Shown piece after piece: positions 37,130 to 44,628 of a stretch of 64,000 nucleotides of DNA; position 1 is the first letter of the stretch; each line of letters starts with the position of its first letter. The stretch covers positions 248,001 through 312,000 of the forward strand of contig JACKPH010000001.1 of NCBI GenBank assembly GCA_024233675.1. Reading direction: 5' to 3'. The stretch is from Thermotogae bacterium. Lineage in GTDB: Bacteria; Thermotogota; Thermotogae; Petrotogales; Petrotogaceae. Below the pieces are notes generated by a model. That model was not told the DNA's origin. It worked only from the letters and a program-made list of their open reading frames with translations, and searched no databases. Made by a program: the position numbers and the translations under genes.

Positions 37130-37153
37130 AAGACGGCTTTAAGCCGTCTTTAA
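37130..37153 (+). terminator. weak internal hairpin between ord and ortA
   Basis: An 8-bp stem AAGACGGC/GCCGTCTT with a TTTAA loop directly after the ord stop codon. The T-run is short (TTT), so it may attenuate or stabilise the message rather than stop it. Confidence 0.55.
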
Positions 37154-37173
37154 AAAGATTTGGAGGAATAATT

Positions 37174-37485
37174 ATGACCGCTAAAAAAGGAGACTGGGTA
37201 CAAATATATTTTGTAGCTCTTACTCCGGCAGAAAGAGCTTCACATTTACCGGAAGATACCAAAAAAGTTCCGCTTGAAGTACGAATAAAAGGCTTTCTGG
37301 AAAACGAATGTGCAGAAATCGGCGATAATGTCACAGTAAAAACTTTCAGCGGAAGAACTGTAAGCGGAAATCTTGTTGATATTTTACCTTCTTATAAGCA
37401 TAATTTCGGAGCTCCCGTACAGGAACTTCTCAATATGCACGAAAATTTATGGAATATATTAACAGAAGGTGAAAAAAATGAATAA
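37174..37485 (+). CDS. ortA: 2-amino-4-oxopentanoate thiolase subunit OrtA
   Basis: Small subunit, 103 residues, of the enzyme that splits 2-amino-4-oxopentanoate with CoA into acetyl-CoA and D-alanine. Identified by its length, its KKGDWVQIYFVALTPAERAS start and its position between ord and ortB. The C-terminal FGAPVQELL segment is also typical. ATG with GGAGG. It overlaps ortB by 8 bases, so the two subunits are coupled. Confidence 0.9.
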   Translation: MTAKKGDWVQIYFVALTPAERASHLPEDTKKVPLEVRIKGFLENECAEIGDNVTVKTFSGRTVSGNLVDILPSYKHNFGAPVQELLNMHENLWNILTEGEKNE

Positions 37486-38887
37486 TTCCTACGATGAAGT
37501 TATGGCAAGAAAAAATGAAATAATGAAAAAATCAATAGGTGTTGATTATTCAGATTTTGAACTACCCGGAATTTCTTTTGATTATGAAAAAATGATGAAT
37601 GAAGCCGGATATTCAATAGAAGAAATAGCAAAAATACAAAATGAAACAGGTGTGGGAAACACTCCTCTTGTGGAACTTAAAAATATAAACAGGCTTGTAA
37701 AAAAACTTTCAAAACCTGGATACGGTGCAAGAATATTCATAAAGGACGAAGAAAAAAATCCTTCAGGTTCATTTAAAGACAGAAGAGCTTCCGTAAGTGC
37801 ATACAAGGCAAAAGAATTAGGTTATAAAGGAATAATAGCCGCAACCAGTGGAAATTACGGTGCAGCTGTTGCTTCACAGGCAGCAAAAAAAGGCCTTAAG
37901 TCTATAATTGTTCAGGAATGTTATGATTCCAAAGGAAAAGGTCAGCCTGAAATTATAGAAAAAGCAAGAGCATGTGAAGCTTACGGCTCCGAAGTTGTTC
38001 AGATATCAGTAGGACCTGAATTGTTTTATTATTTTCTTCTTCTTCTTGAAGAAACAGGATATTTCAACGCATCACTTTATACACCTTTCGGTATAGCAGG
38101 TGTTGAAACACTCGGATGGGAAATTGCACATCAGACTAAAGAACTTACCGGAAAATTTCCGGATGCTGTTGTATCAACACATGCCGGAGGCGGTATAACA
38201 ACCGGAACTGCAAGAGGTCTTAAAAAAGCAGGTGCATCCGACACCAAAGTGATAGGTGCATCAGTTAATCTTACAGGACTTCATATGGCCTCTGATAAAG
38301 ATTTCAACAAAAAATCATTTACAACCGGTCATACAGGATTCGGAATACCTTTTGCAACTTTTCCGGACAGATCGGATGTTCCGAGAAATGCCGCAAGAGT
38401 ATTGAGATACATGGACAAATACGTTCTGGTAACTCAGGGAGAAGTATTTTACGTTACAGAAATGCTTGCCGCTATAGAAGGTATGCAGAGAGGTCCGGCC
38501 GGAAATACATCATTATGTGCCGCATTTTCTCTTGCTCAGGATATGCCCGAAGATTCTGTAATAGTGGTAAATGAAACAGAATACACGGGAGCCGGCAAAT
38601 TACCTTCCGCACAGCTGACTTTTGCAAAAGAAAACGGAATTGAAATAAAAACAGGAGATCCCGTGAAGGAAGATTTACCCGGAAAAGTAATAACTATACC
38701 TTCACATCCTTCTCTTATAAAACATATAGATTACCCGGTGGATGAGCTGAGAAAATCTTACATGAAACAACTTATTAAAAGAAATGAAAGAACCATATTT
38801 ACTTCTGAGGAAATTAAATATCTTTGTGATGAGCTGAACATAAACAAAGAAAAACTTGAAAATATTATTTCCTCAGTTGAAGTTTAG
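37478..38887 (+). CDS. ortB: 2-amino-4-oxopentanoate thiolase subunit OrtB (PLP-dependent)
   Basis: Large PLP-dependent subunit, 469 residues, with the threonine-synthase-like fold. The PLP lysine is K100 in NPSGSFKDRRAS, followed by the phosphate/substrate loop AATSGNYGAAVA; STHAGGGITTGTARG is the PLP phosphate-binding loop. With OrtA it performs the thiolytic step giving acetyl-CoA and D-alanine. I use the ATG at 37478 with GAAGGTG 6 bases upstream; a GTG at 37469 would lie within that ribosome site. Confidence 0.93.
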   Translation: MNNSYDEVMARKNEIMKKSIGVDYSDFELPGISFDYEKMMNEAGYSIEEIAKIQNETGVGNTPLVELKNINRLVKKLSKPGYGARIFIKDEEKNPSGSFKDRRASVSAYKAKELGYKGIIAATSGNYGAAVASQAAKKGLKSIIVQECYDSKGKGQPEIIEKARACEAYGSEVVQISVGPELFYYFLLLLEETGYFNASLYTPFGIAGVETLGWEIAHQTKELTGKFPDAVVSTHAGGGITTGTARGLKKAGASDTKVIGASVNLTGLHMASDKDFNKKSFTTGHTGFGIPFATFPDRSDVPRNAARVLRYMDKYVLVTQGEVFYVTEMLAAIEGMQRGPAGNTSLCAAFSLAQDMPEDSVIVVNETEYTGAGKLPSAQLTFAKENGIEIKTGDPVKEDLPGKVITIPSHPSLIKHIDYPVDELRKSYMKQLIKRNERTIFTSEEIKYLCDELNINKEKLENIISSVEV

Positions 38888-38896
38888 GAGGTATTT

Positions 38897-39265
38897 ATGA
38901 AAGAAAGAAATGATGATTTTGAATTAAGAGCAAAACATCTGCAGGGGATGACAGATGAAGAGCTTGATAAATATTTCTGGGAATTAACGGAAAAAGTTGT
39001 AAATCCTCTTGTTAATCTCGCAGAAACTCACACTTCACAATCTATAGAACGTTCAGTACTTCTGAGAATGGGTTTTAATTCTCTTCAGGCTTCAAAACTC
39101 GTAGACAGAATATTTGAAAAAAATCTGCTTTCAAAAGGAGCAGGAAATGTTATTTACAGAGTTTCAAAAGAATTAAATTCAGATATTATAAAAACCGGTA
39201 CCGAAATGGTAGACGGCAAACATTGGGAAATAGCCGATGCCCTTTTTGAAGGGAGTGAAAAGTAA
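38897..39265 (+). CDS. oraS: D-ornithine 4,5-aminomutase alpha subunit
   Basis: Small subunit (122 residues; the C. sticklandii protein is about 121) of the adenosylcobalamin- and PLP-dependent enzyme that moves the terminal amino group of D-ornithine to C4. Typical parts are KHLQGMTDEELDKYFWELTE and MGFNSLQASKLVDRIFEKNL. ATG with AGGAGG, 9 bases after ortB. Its stop codon overlaps the oraE start (TAATG), so the two subunits are translated together. Confidence 0.93.
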   Translation: MKERNDDFELRAKHLQGMTDEELDKYFWELTEKVVNPLVNLAETHTSQSIERSVLLRMGFNSLQASKLVDRIFEKNLLSKGAGNVIYRVSKELNSDIIKTGTEMVDGKHWEIADALFEGSEK

Positions 39266-41454
39266 TGGAATTAAAACCTAATGAAAAATTAAATATAAAC
39301 GAAATAATGAAAGATCTTGAAAATTATCATCCGAGAAGAACCGGCTGGGCCTGGAGAAAACATCTTCCTGAAGGTACCAAAAAATATGATTTCGAATATT
39401 TTCAGATAAGCGAAGATTTAAAAAATTCTGTTCCGCTTCCTTCTGCTCATTATTTCGGAGGAATTGACCCTCAGCCTGATGAAGTAATAACATCAGAAAT
39501 AGCTTCCGGAAGATTTGAGGAAGATATAAGAAGAATGCGAATGGCTGCATGGCACGGAGCAGACCATATAATGGTTATAAGAACACTCGGTCAGAGTCAT
39601 ATAGACGGACTGATAGAAGGTACTCCTGAAGGAATAGGCGGAATACCTATAACAAGAAAACAGCTCAGAGCCTCAAGAAAAGCATGCGATATAATTGAGG
39701 ATGAAATCGGAAGACCTCTTAATTTTCATAGTTATGTATCAGGTGTAGCAGGTCCGGAAATAGCTGTTCTTTTTGCAGAGGAAGGTGTGAATGCAGCTCA
39801 TCAGGATCCTCAGTACAATGTACTTTACAGAGGTATAAATCCTATAAGATCTTTTGTTGATGCCGCAGTTGCAAAAAGAATAATGGCAGGAGCGGATATG
39901 CTTCAGATTGACGGGGCACATAATGCAAACGCCTCAGCAAAAAAAGCCTGGAATGTAATGCCGGAACTTCTTGTTCAGCATGGTATTAACTGTCTTTTTT
40001 CAGTTAAATCAGGAATGAAGAAAGGAAATATTGCACTTTCTACAGTTCCTCCCACAACTGCACCTTCACCTGAATTCAGAATGAATCTTGTTTATGCTCT
40101 TACACTAAGGGAAATATTCAGCGGTTACAGATTCAGAGCTCAGATGAACACAAGATATATAGAATCAGATCTTTTTGATGCAACAAGAATTCATGTGCTT
40201 AATTCGGCACTTTCAAGACTGACCTCAGCCGATATACAGTCTACAATAACTCCTGATGAAGGAAGAAATGTACCGTGGCATATAAATTCAATAAGAGGTG
40301 TTGAAACAGCAAAACATGCTCTTGTATCAATGGACGGAATAAATCAGTACGTTAAAATAAACGAAGAAAAAGTACGTCCGGAAATAAGAGAATTAAAAAT
40401 GAGAGCAATACTTATGCTTGAAGAAATGATAGAAAAAGGCGGATATTTTGAAGCTGTTGAAGATGGTATGCTTGTTGATAACGGATTTTATCCGGAAAGA
40501 TTCGGAGACGGAATCGCAAGGCCGAAAAACGGCGGAATAGGTGCCGGAACTGTTGTTCCGAGAGATAAAGATTACATGGCTCCTGTTTCTGATCACTTCG
40601 GTTATAACAATCTTCCGGAAAACATAAAAAGAGGCGATGAATTAATAGGCGGAGATACTCTGCATAATCATGAAAAAATACAGTATATAGATGAACTTGA
40701 TGAAACAGACAATGCAAACAAAAGACTTGAGGAAATAGAAAATTATAAAAAACAGGGTCTTATAAAACCTGAAGTAGAATGGAATTATGACGGTTGGATA
40801 CAGATTGATATGACAATTCCTGAAAGCGAGGATTATGCCGAAGCTGCTGCCATAGAAATATGTAAAAAAATGGGACTTGAAGATCCTCAGTTAATAAGTA
40901 AAACTGTTTTGCATCCTGCAGAAGCAACATATGTTGAAATGAAAGGTAAAGTTCCTTTCTTTGTAAAAAAAGATGAACTTGTACTTCCTAAAAAACCTGA
41001 ACTTGTTGCAAACGAAGTTTTATTTGATTTCTTTAAAAACAGACCTACAAAAGTTGTAGCAGGAACTGTAGGTAACGACGAACATAACGTCGGAATAAGA
41101 GAAATTCTTGATATAAAACACGGAGGAATTGAAAAATACGGTATAAAATATACATATCTCGGGACATCAGTTCCGCCTGAAAAAATGATAGATGCGGCTA
41201 TTGAAACCGGTGCAGATGCAATACTTGCCTCAATGATAGTAACACATAACGAAGTTCATACGGAAAACATGAAAAAACTTCATGAACTTGCAATAGAAAA
41301 AGGTATAAGAGATAAAGTAATGATAATAGTCGGCGGTACTCAGATAAGTAATGATATGGCACTTGAACATGATATGGACGCAGGTTTCGGAAGAGGTACA
41401 AAAGGTACACATGTAGCAACATTTATATATAAAAAACTATCAGGTAAATTATAA
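39265..41454 (+). CDS. oraE: D-ornithine 4,5-aminomutase beta subunit (B12/PLP)
   Basis: Catalytic subunit of 729 residues. The N-terminal part is a PLP-binding TIM barrel (RRMRMAAWHGADHIMVIRTL; AHQDPQYNVLYRGINPIRSF). The C-terminal Rossmann domain carries the cobalamin signature D605-E-H607-N-V-G610 (DxHxxG), with H607 as the cobalt ligand. It converts D-ornithine to 2,4-diaminopentanoate, the substrate of Ord. An ornithine racemase, needed to make D-ornithine from L-ornithine, is not in this window. Last gene of the operon, ended by the terminator at 41457. Confidence 0.94.
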   Translation: MELKPNEKLNINEIMKDLENYHPRRTGWAWRKHLPEGTKKYDFEYFQISEDLKNSVPLPSAHYFGGIDPQPDEVITSEIASGRFEEDIRRMRMAAWHGADHIMVIRTLGQSHIDGLIEGTPEGIGGIPITRKQLRASRKACDIIEDEIGRPLNFHSYVSGVAGPEIAVLFAEEGVNAAHQDPQYNVLYRGINPIRSFVDAAVAKRIMAGADMLQIDGAHNANASAKKAWNVMPELLVQHGINCLFSVKSGMKKGNIALSTVPPTTAPSPEFRMNLVYALTLREIFSGYRFRAQMNTRYIESDLFDATRIHVLNSALSRLTSADIQSTITPDEGRNVPWHINSIRGVETAKHALVSMDGINQYVKINEEKVRPEIRELKMRAILMLEEMIEKGGYFEAVEDGMLVDNGFYPERFGDGIARPKNGGIGAGTVVPRDKDYMAPVSDHFGYNNLPENIKRGDELIGGDTLHNHEKIQYIDELDETDNANKRLEEIENYKKQGLIKPEVEWNYDGWIQIDMTIPESEDYAEAAAIEICKKMGLEDPQLISKTVLHPAEATYVEMKGKVPFFVKKDELVLPKKPELVANEVLFDFFKNRPTKVVAGTVGNDEHNVGIREILDIKHGGIEKYGIKYTYLGTSVPPEKMIDAAIETGADAILASMIVTHNEVHTENMKKLHELAIEKGIRDKVMIIVGGTQISNDMALEHDMDAGFGRGTKGTHVATFIYKKLSGKL

Positions 41455-41494
41455 AAAAAAACATGAATATCTTTTAGATATTCATGTTTTTTTA
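41455..41494 (+). terminator. terminator of ornithine operon
   Basis: A 12-bp stem ACATGAATATCT/AGATATTCATGT with a TTT loop, flanked by an A-run and followed by TTTTTTTAA. Confidence 0.88.
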
Positions 41495-41682
41495 ATTACC
41501 TGAAAATTTTCCTTAATTAGGAAACACTTCCTGTTTATCATCTATAACACCGAAAAAACCGTATTATTTTTCCGTAATAATTAAAGATGAACTTAGCAGA
41601 ACAGAAAATTTCTAACAGCAAAAGAGTAAAACCAACTCCCTGTATTATATACTCTATATTTGAAATAAATCTCCAAACAAAT

Positions 41683-41716
41683 AAAAAATAATCCGTAAAA
41701 ATACGGATTATTTTTT
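41683..41716 (-). terminator. terminator of the dehydrogenase paralogue
   Basis: A 12-bp stem AAATAATCCGTA/TACGGATTATTT with an AAAA loop, immediately 3' of the minus-strand gene at 41722 and flanked by A/T runs. The roughly 190 bases between this and the ornithine terminator hold short TTTCCT/AGGAA repeats and nothing else I can name. Confidence 0.82.
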
Positions 41717-41721
41717 ATTTA

Positions 41722-42753
41722 TTATTTTATCGGTATAACAACAGGTAAATCCATAGCCTGACGGTATCCGGGCTGTGCATTTACAACTGCCGGTATTATA
41801 TTAACTGTAGGTGCGGCACTTGTAACATAACTCTCATCAAGAGGCATCATACCTTTTAATTCAACATCAATATTTCCCGGAAGTCCTTCTATATGAATTT
41901 CATCATGTATTGATGGTTCTTTGACAACATCATCACAGATTTTATGTACATATTTCAGTGTTACTGCTTCTTTACCGTCAACAATACCTGACATTGTAAA
42001 TCTGTGTCCGCATATTGTACCTTTCCTGACCGTACCGAAAACAGGATGAAGATCTTCCGGAGCGGTAAATATTTCATGTGTATTTCTGACATCATCAAAT
42101 TTAAATCCCAGTCTTTCCCCCATTTCATAAACACCGGAAACATAATAAGAAACTATTCCTGCTTTTAATCTGTCTTTCGGAAATTTCTCCGGATCCACAC
42201 CGTAACCAAAAACTTTTACCCAGCCTGAATTATTGTGCTGATCATCTTCACCGCTTTCAACAAGAATTTTATCGACACGTCCCATAATTCCGCTTATTAC
42301 CATAGGTATATAACTTGCATACGCACCCGGTAAAAGTCCTGAAGGAAGATAAGTTACACCGTTTTCTTTTGCACAGTCATCTATCATTTTAAAAAGATCA
42401 GGCGTAAGTACCTGTGAATAATATATAGGTATAGTAGTTATTACATTTTTCTTAGCTTTAAGAGCTTTACACATATCAATAGCACTCGGTGTAAATCCTC
42501 CTTTTTCATCTCTGACAAGAGGTGTGTAATTAAGAATTACATCGGCATCCGTTGCGAAAACTTTATCAACATCATTACTTACAATTACTCCTGATTTACC
42601 GAAACCGAATATTTCACCAGCATCTTTACCTACTTTATTAGGATCAAGATCTATAGCACCTACCAGTATTAATGATTCTTTTTCCATAACCATTCTTATT
42701 GCTGCACGTCCTACATTTCCGAGACCCCATACAATAACTTTGTACTTTTTCAT
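41722..42753 (-). CDS. 2,4-diaminopentanoate dehydrogenase-like NAD(P) oxidoreductase
   Basis: Dehydrogenase of 343 residues in the dihydrodipicolinate-reductase-like amine dehydrogenase family, a distant paralogue of the Ord at 36109. Rossmann motif VIVWGLGNVGRAAIRMV; then LVGAIDLDPNKVGKDAGEIFG and the family C-terminal pattern AAPTVNIIPAVVNAQPG. The central part (EDDQHNNSGWVKVFGYGVDP) differs from Ord, so it probably acts on another amino or carbonyl substrate. It converges on the ornithine operon and has its own terminator. ATG with GGAGG. The substrate is unknown. Confidence 0.8.
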   Translation of the reverse strand: MKKYKVIVWGLGNVGRAAIRMVMEKESLILVGAIDLDPNKVGKDAGEIFGFGKSGVIVSNDVDKVFATDADVILNYTPLVRDEKGGFTPSAIDMCKALKAKKNVITTIPIYYSQVLTPDLFKMIDDCAKENGVTYLPSGLLPGAYASYIPMVISGIMGRVDKILVESGEDDQHNNSGWVKVFGYGVDPEKFPKDRLKAGIVSYYVSGVYEMGERLGFKFDDVRNTHEIFTAPEDLHPVFGTVRKGTICGHRFTMSGIVDGKEAVTLKYVHKICDDVVKEPSIHDEIHIEGLPGNIDVELKGMMPLDESYVTSAAPTVNIIPAVVNAQPGYRQAMDLPVVIPIK

Positions 42754-43002
42754 TTTTCATAGCCTCCAATAAAGTATTTTTGTCCGAACTGAAACAAATA
42801 TATTTTAATTTTTATATTATGTATTCATTATATTCCACCAAATTTATAAAATAAAATGATATGACTTAACCTGAGTTGTTTTTATTGTTCAAAAACACTT
42901 CAAATGTTTAAAATTCTTTTTATTTTTAATTTTTTCACATAAAAAATTAAAGCCATCTCTCAGTTTTACAGAACTTTTACTTTTTTATATCAATAATTTA
43001 CA
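42754..43002. other. AT-rich intergenic stretch, nothing identified
   Basis: This region between the dehydrogenase paralogue and the small-protein unit contains only AT-rich sequence. It presumably holds the minus-strand promoter of the paralogue, but I cannot place the boxes with confidence. Confidence 0.4.
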
Positions 43003-43031
43003 TTGACACGGAGTTTACACTATATTGTAAA
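43003..43031 (+). promoter_or_regulatory. promoter with overlapping palindrome for small-protein unit
   Basis: A perfect -35 box TTGACA (43003-43008) is followed by the palindrome TTTACA-CTATAT-TGTAAA (43014-43031). The 3' half (TGTAAA, 17-base spacing, or TAAAAT at 43028-43033) would be the -10 box. TGACACGGRG occurs twice, at 43004-43013 and 43040-43049. This looks like a regulated promoter. Confidence 0.55.
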
Positions 43032-43058
43032 ATTATTACTGACACGGGGGGTGATAAT

Positions 43059-43160
43059 ATGAATACAAAATACTGTGCTAAAAGGCGAAATGAAAAATTA
43101 AAAACAGAAAATGAAATTACAGCTCTTATTGAACTTACAAAAACAAGGTTTGGTTTCTGA
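43059..43160 (+). CDS. small basic protein, unknown (33 residues)
   Basis: A 33-codon ORF, starting MNTKYCAKRRNEKLKTENEI and ending TRFGF, with a very strong ribosome site (GGGGGGTGA, 5 bases before the ATG). I recognise no family. It is lysine/arginine-rich with a single cysteine. It lies between a consensus promoter and a strong terminator, together with a second small ORF 18 bases downstream, which supports real expression. It could be a regulatory peptide, a small toxin-like protein or a leader peptide. Confidence 0.5.
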   Translation: MNTKYCAKRRNEKLKTENEITALIELTKTRFGF

Positions 43161-43178
43161 TAAACCGCGGAGGAAAAA

Positions 43179-43292
43179 ATGAATGAATTTTATATAATCA
43201 GTTATTTTTATAAAAACACATACACAAAATCAAAAAAAGAAAGCGAAAACAGACTTTTATTGTGGTTAAACAAATCGGTTTCAAAAAAATAA
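43179..43292 (+). CDS. small basic protein, unknown (37 residues)
   Basis: A 37-codon ORF (starts MNEFYIISYFYKNTYTKSKK, ends LNKSVSKK) with a near-ideal ribosome site GCGGAGG 5 bases before the ATG. The N-terminal third is aromatic and hydrophobic, the middle and end strongly basic, so it may be amphipathic. No family recognised. It is followed 8 bases later by a GC-rich terminator. It is probably cotranscribed and coexpressed with the 33-residue ORF at 43059. Confidence 0.55.
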   Translation: MNEFYIISYFYKNTYTKSKKESENRLLLWLNKSVSKK

Positions 43293-43300
43293 ATATTTTT

Positions 43301-43325
43301 CCGGATGCTCAGGCATCCGGTTTTT
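43301..43325 (+). terminator. strong intrinsic terminator of small-protein unit
   Basis: An 8-bp GC-rich stem CCGGATGC/GCATCCGG with a TCAG loop followed by TTTTTTT. Flanking T/A runs add to the stem. Confidence 0.88.
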
Positions 43326-43364
43326 AAATGTTAATATTTTTTAATTTAAAAGAAATATTTTTAG

Positions 43365-43390
43365 TATAACATATGTACAGTTGTACATAT
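43365..43390 (+). promoter_or_regulatory. -10 box and ArsR-type operator
   Basis: TATAAC (43365-43370) is followed directly by the perfect dyad ATATGTACA-GT-TGTACATAT (43371-43390), which has the layout of ArsR/SmtB metal-sensor operators. It lies 21 bases before the ArsR start, so autoregulation of the arsR-CDF operon is likely. Confidence 0.6.
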
Positions 43391-43411
43391 ATTATATAAG
43401 GTTGTGATGAA

Positions 43412-43732
43412 ATGGAAGAATTTTTAAGATATGAACATATGAAAGATGAAATTCCAAAAATAAGTGATTTTTATAAAATCATGGGCGATGAAACAAGGCT
43501 TGAAATAATGTTTTTGCTTATGGAAGCAGAAATGTCGGTAGGAGAAATTACAAAAAATATAAACCGTGATCAGACAACAATTTCACATCAGCTCAGACTA
43601 ATGAAAAAATCAGGTTTTGTTCTTAGTACAAGACACGGAAAATATATTTTTTATTCTCTTGATGATCATGTGAAAAATATTATAAAAGACACTTTAAGAC
43701 ATCTTAATGAGGTGGGAAATGAGGAAAAATGA
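43412..43732 (+). CDS. ArsR/SmtB-family metal-responsive repressor
   Basis: Winged helix repressor of 106 residues. The recognition region reads MSVGEITKNINRDQTTISHQLRLMKKSG (residues 42-69), followed by the wing VLSTRHGKYIFYSL. The typical arsenic-site CxC is absent. A C-terminal DDHVKNIIKDTLRHLNE with D and H residues suggests the alpha-5 Zn/Co site of CzrA/SmtB-type sensors. The neighbouring CDF exporter fits zinc- or cobalt-responsive regulation. The stop codon overlaps the start of the exporter gene. Confidence 0.9.
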   Translation: MEEFLRYEHMKDEIPKISDFYKIMGDETRLEIMFLLMEAEMSVGEITKNINRDQTTISHQLRLMKKSGFVLSTRHGKYIFYSLDDHVKNIIKDTLRHLNEVGNEEK

Positions 43733-44597
43733 AGCTATAAAAGTTACAATGACTGGATTTTTTGTAAATGTTTTACTTACTGTTTTCAAGCTTTTTGCGG
43801 GAATAATAGGAAACAGTAGTGCTATGATTGCTGACGGTATACATTCTCTTTCTGATTTTGCTTCGGACATAGTTGTTATGTTATCATTTAAAGCCGCTGA
43901 AAAACCCGAAGATGACGGACATAATTACGGTCACGGAAGATTTGAAACACTTTCCGAAATAATAATAAGTATTATGCTTATAATATTAGGAATAGGTATA
44001 GCCTATACAGGTACAACAAAGATAATTTCCGTTATTAACGGTGAAGAATTAAAAACTCCGGAAACAATAGCTCTTTATGCGGCACTTATTTCCGTAATAT
44101 CAAAAGAATTACTCTACAGATACACAGTATCAGTAGGAAAGAAAATAAATTCAAAAGCAGTTATAGCAAATGCCTGGCATCACAGAACAGATGCTCTTTC
44201 ATCTGTAGCAACAACAATAGGTATAGGCGGTGCGGTTTTTCTCGGAAAAAAATGGATAATACTCGATCCTATAACAGCAGTTATAGTAAGTATTCTGATA
44301 ATAAAAACCGGAGCAGAAATACTTAAAGATGCAATGAATGAATTTCTCGAAGGTGCTGTAAGCAAAGAGGAATATAAAAAAATAAACGATATAATAAATT
44401 CTGTTGACGGTGTTTTTGATCCTCATGATATAAAAACATCAAAAATAGGAAATAAAATATCTGTAGAAGCTCATATAAATGTAAAAAAAGATCTTACTGT
44501 TGAGGAAGGTCATGAAATAGCAACAAATGTTGAGGAAAATCTGAAAAAAGCCTTCAGCGGAAATATTTATACATCAATACACGTGGAACCCAAATAA
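43719..44597 (+). CDS. cation diffusion facilitator (CDF) metal exporter
   Basis: Divalent metal efflux protein of 292 residues: about six membrane helices and a C-terminal cytoplasmic metal-binding domain (VDGVFDPHDIKTSKIGNKISVEAHINV). Membrane metal-site motifs are visible: MIADGIHSLSDFASDIVV in helix 2 and ANAWHHRTDALSSVAT in helix 5 (H-x3-D). The first ATG in frame (43707) lies within the ribosome site; the ATG at 43719 has GAGGTGG 4 bases upstream and overlaps the arsR stop. The metal is probably Zn2+, Co2+, Mn2+ or Fe2+. Confidence 0.92.
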   Translation: MRKNEAIKVTMTGFFVNVLLTVFKLFAGIIGNSSAMIADGIHSLSDFASDIVVMLSFKAAEKPEDDGHNYGHGRFETLSEIIISIMLIILGIGIAYTGTTKIISVINGEELKTPETIALYAALISVISKELLYRYTVSVGKKINSKAVIANAWHHRTDALSSVATTIGIGGAVFLGKKWIILDPITAVIVSILIIKTGAEILKDAMNEFLEGAVSKEEYKKINDIINSVDGVFDPHDIKTSKIGNKISVEAHINVKKDLTVEEGHEIATNVEENLKKAFSGNIYTSIHVEPK

Positions 44598-44628
44598 AAA
44601 ACCGGATAAATGATATCCGGTTTTTTAT
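44597..44628. terminator. bidirectional terminator
   Basis: A 12-bp stem AAAAACCGGATA/TATCCGGTTTTT with an AATGA loop between the convergent CDF and dihydrolipoamide dehydrogenase genes. Confidence 0.85.

Noticed and set aside
41508..41534. TTTCCT/AGGAA repeats between the ornithine operon and the paralogue as a mobile-element remnant
   Set aside because: Too short and imperfect, located between two convergent terminators, with no coding remnant.
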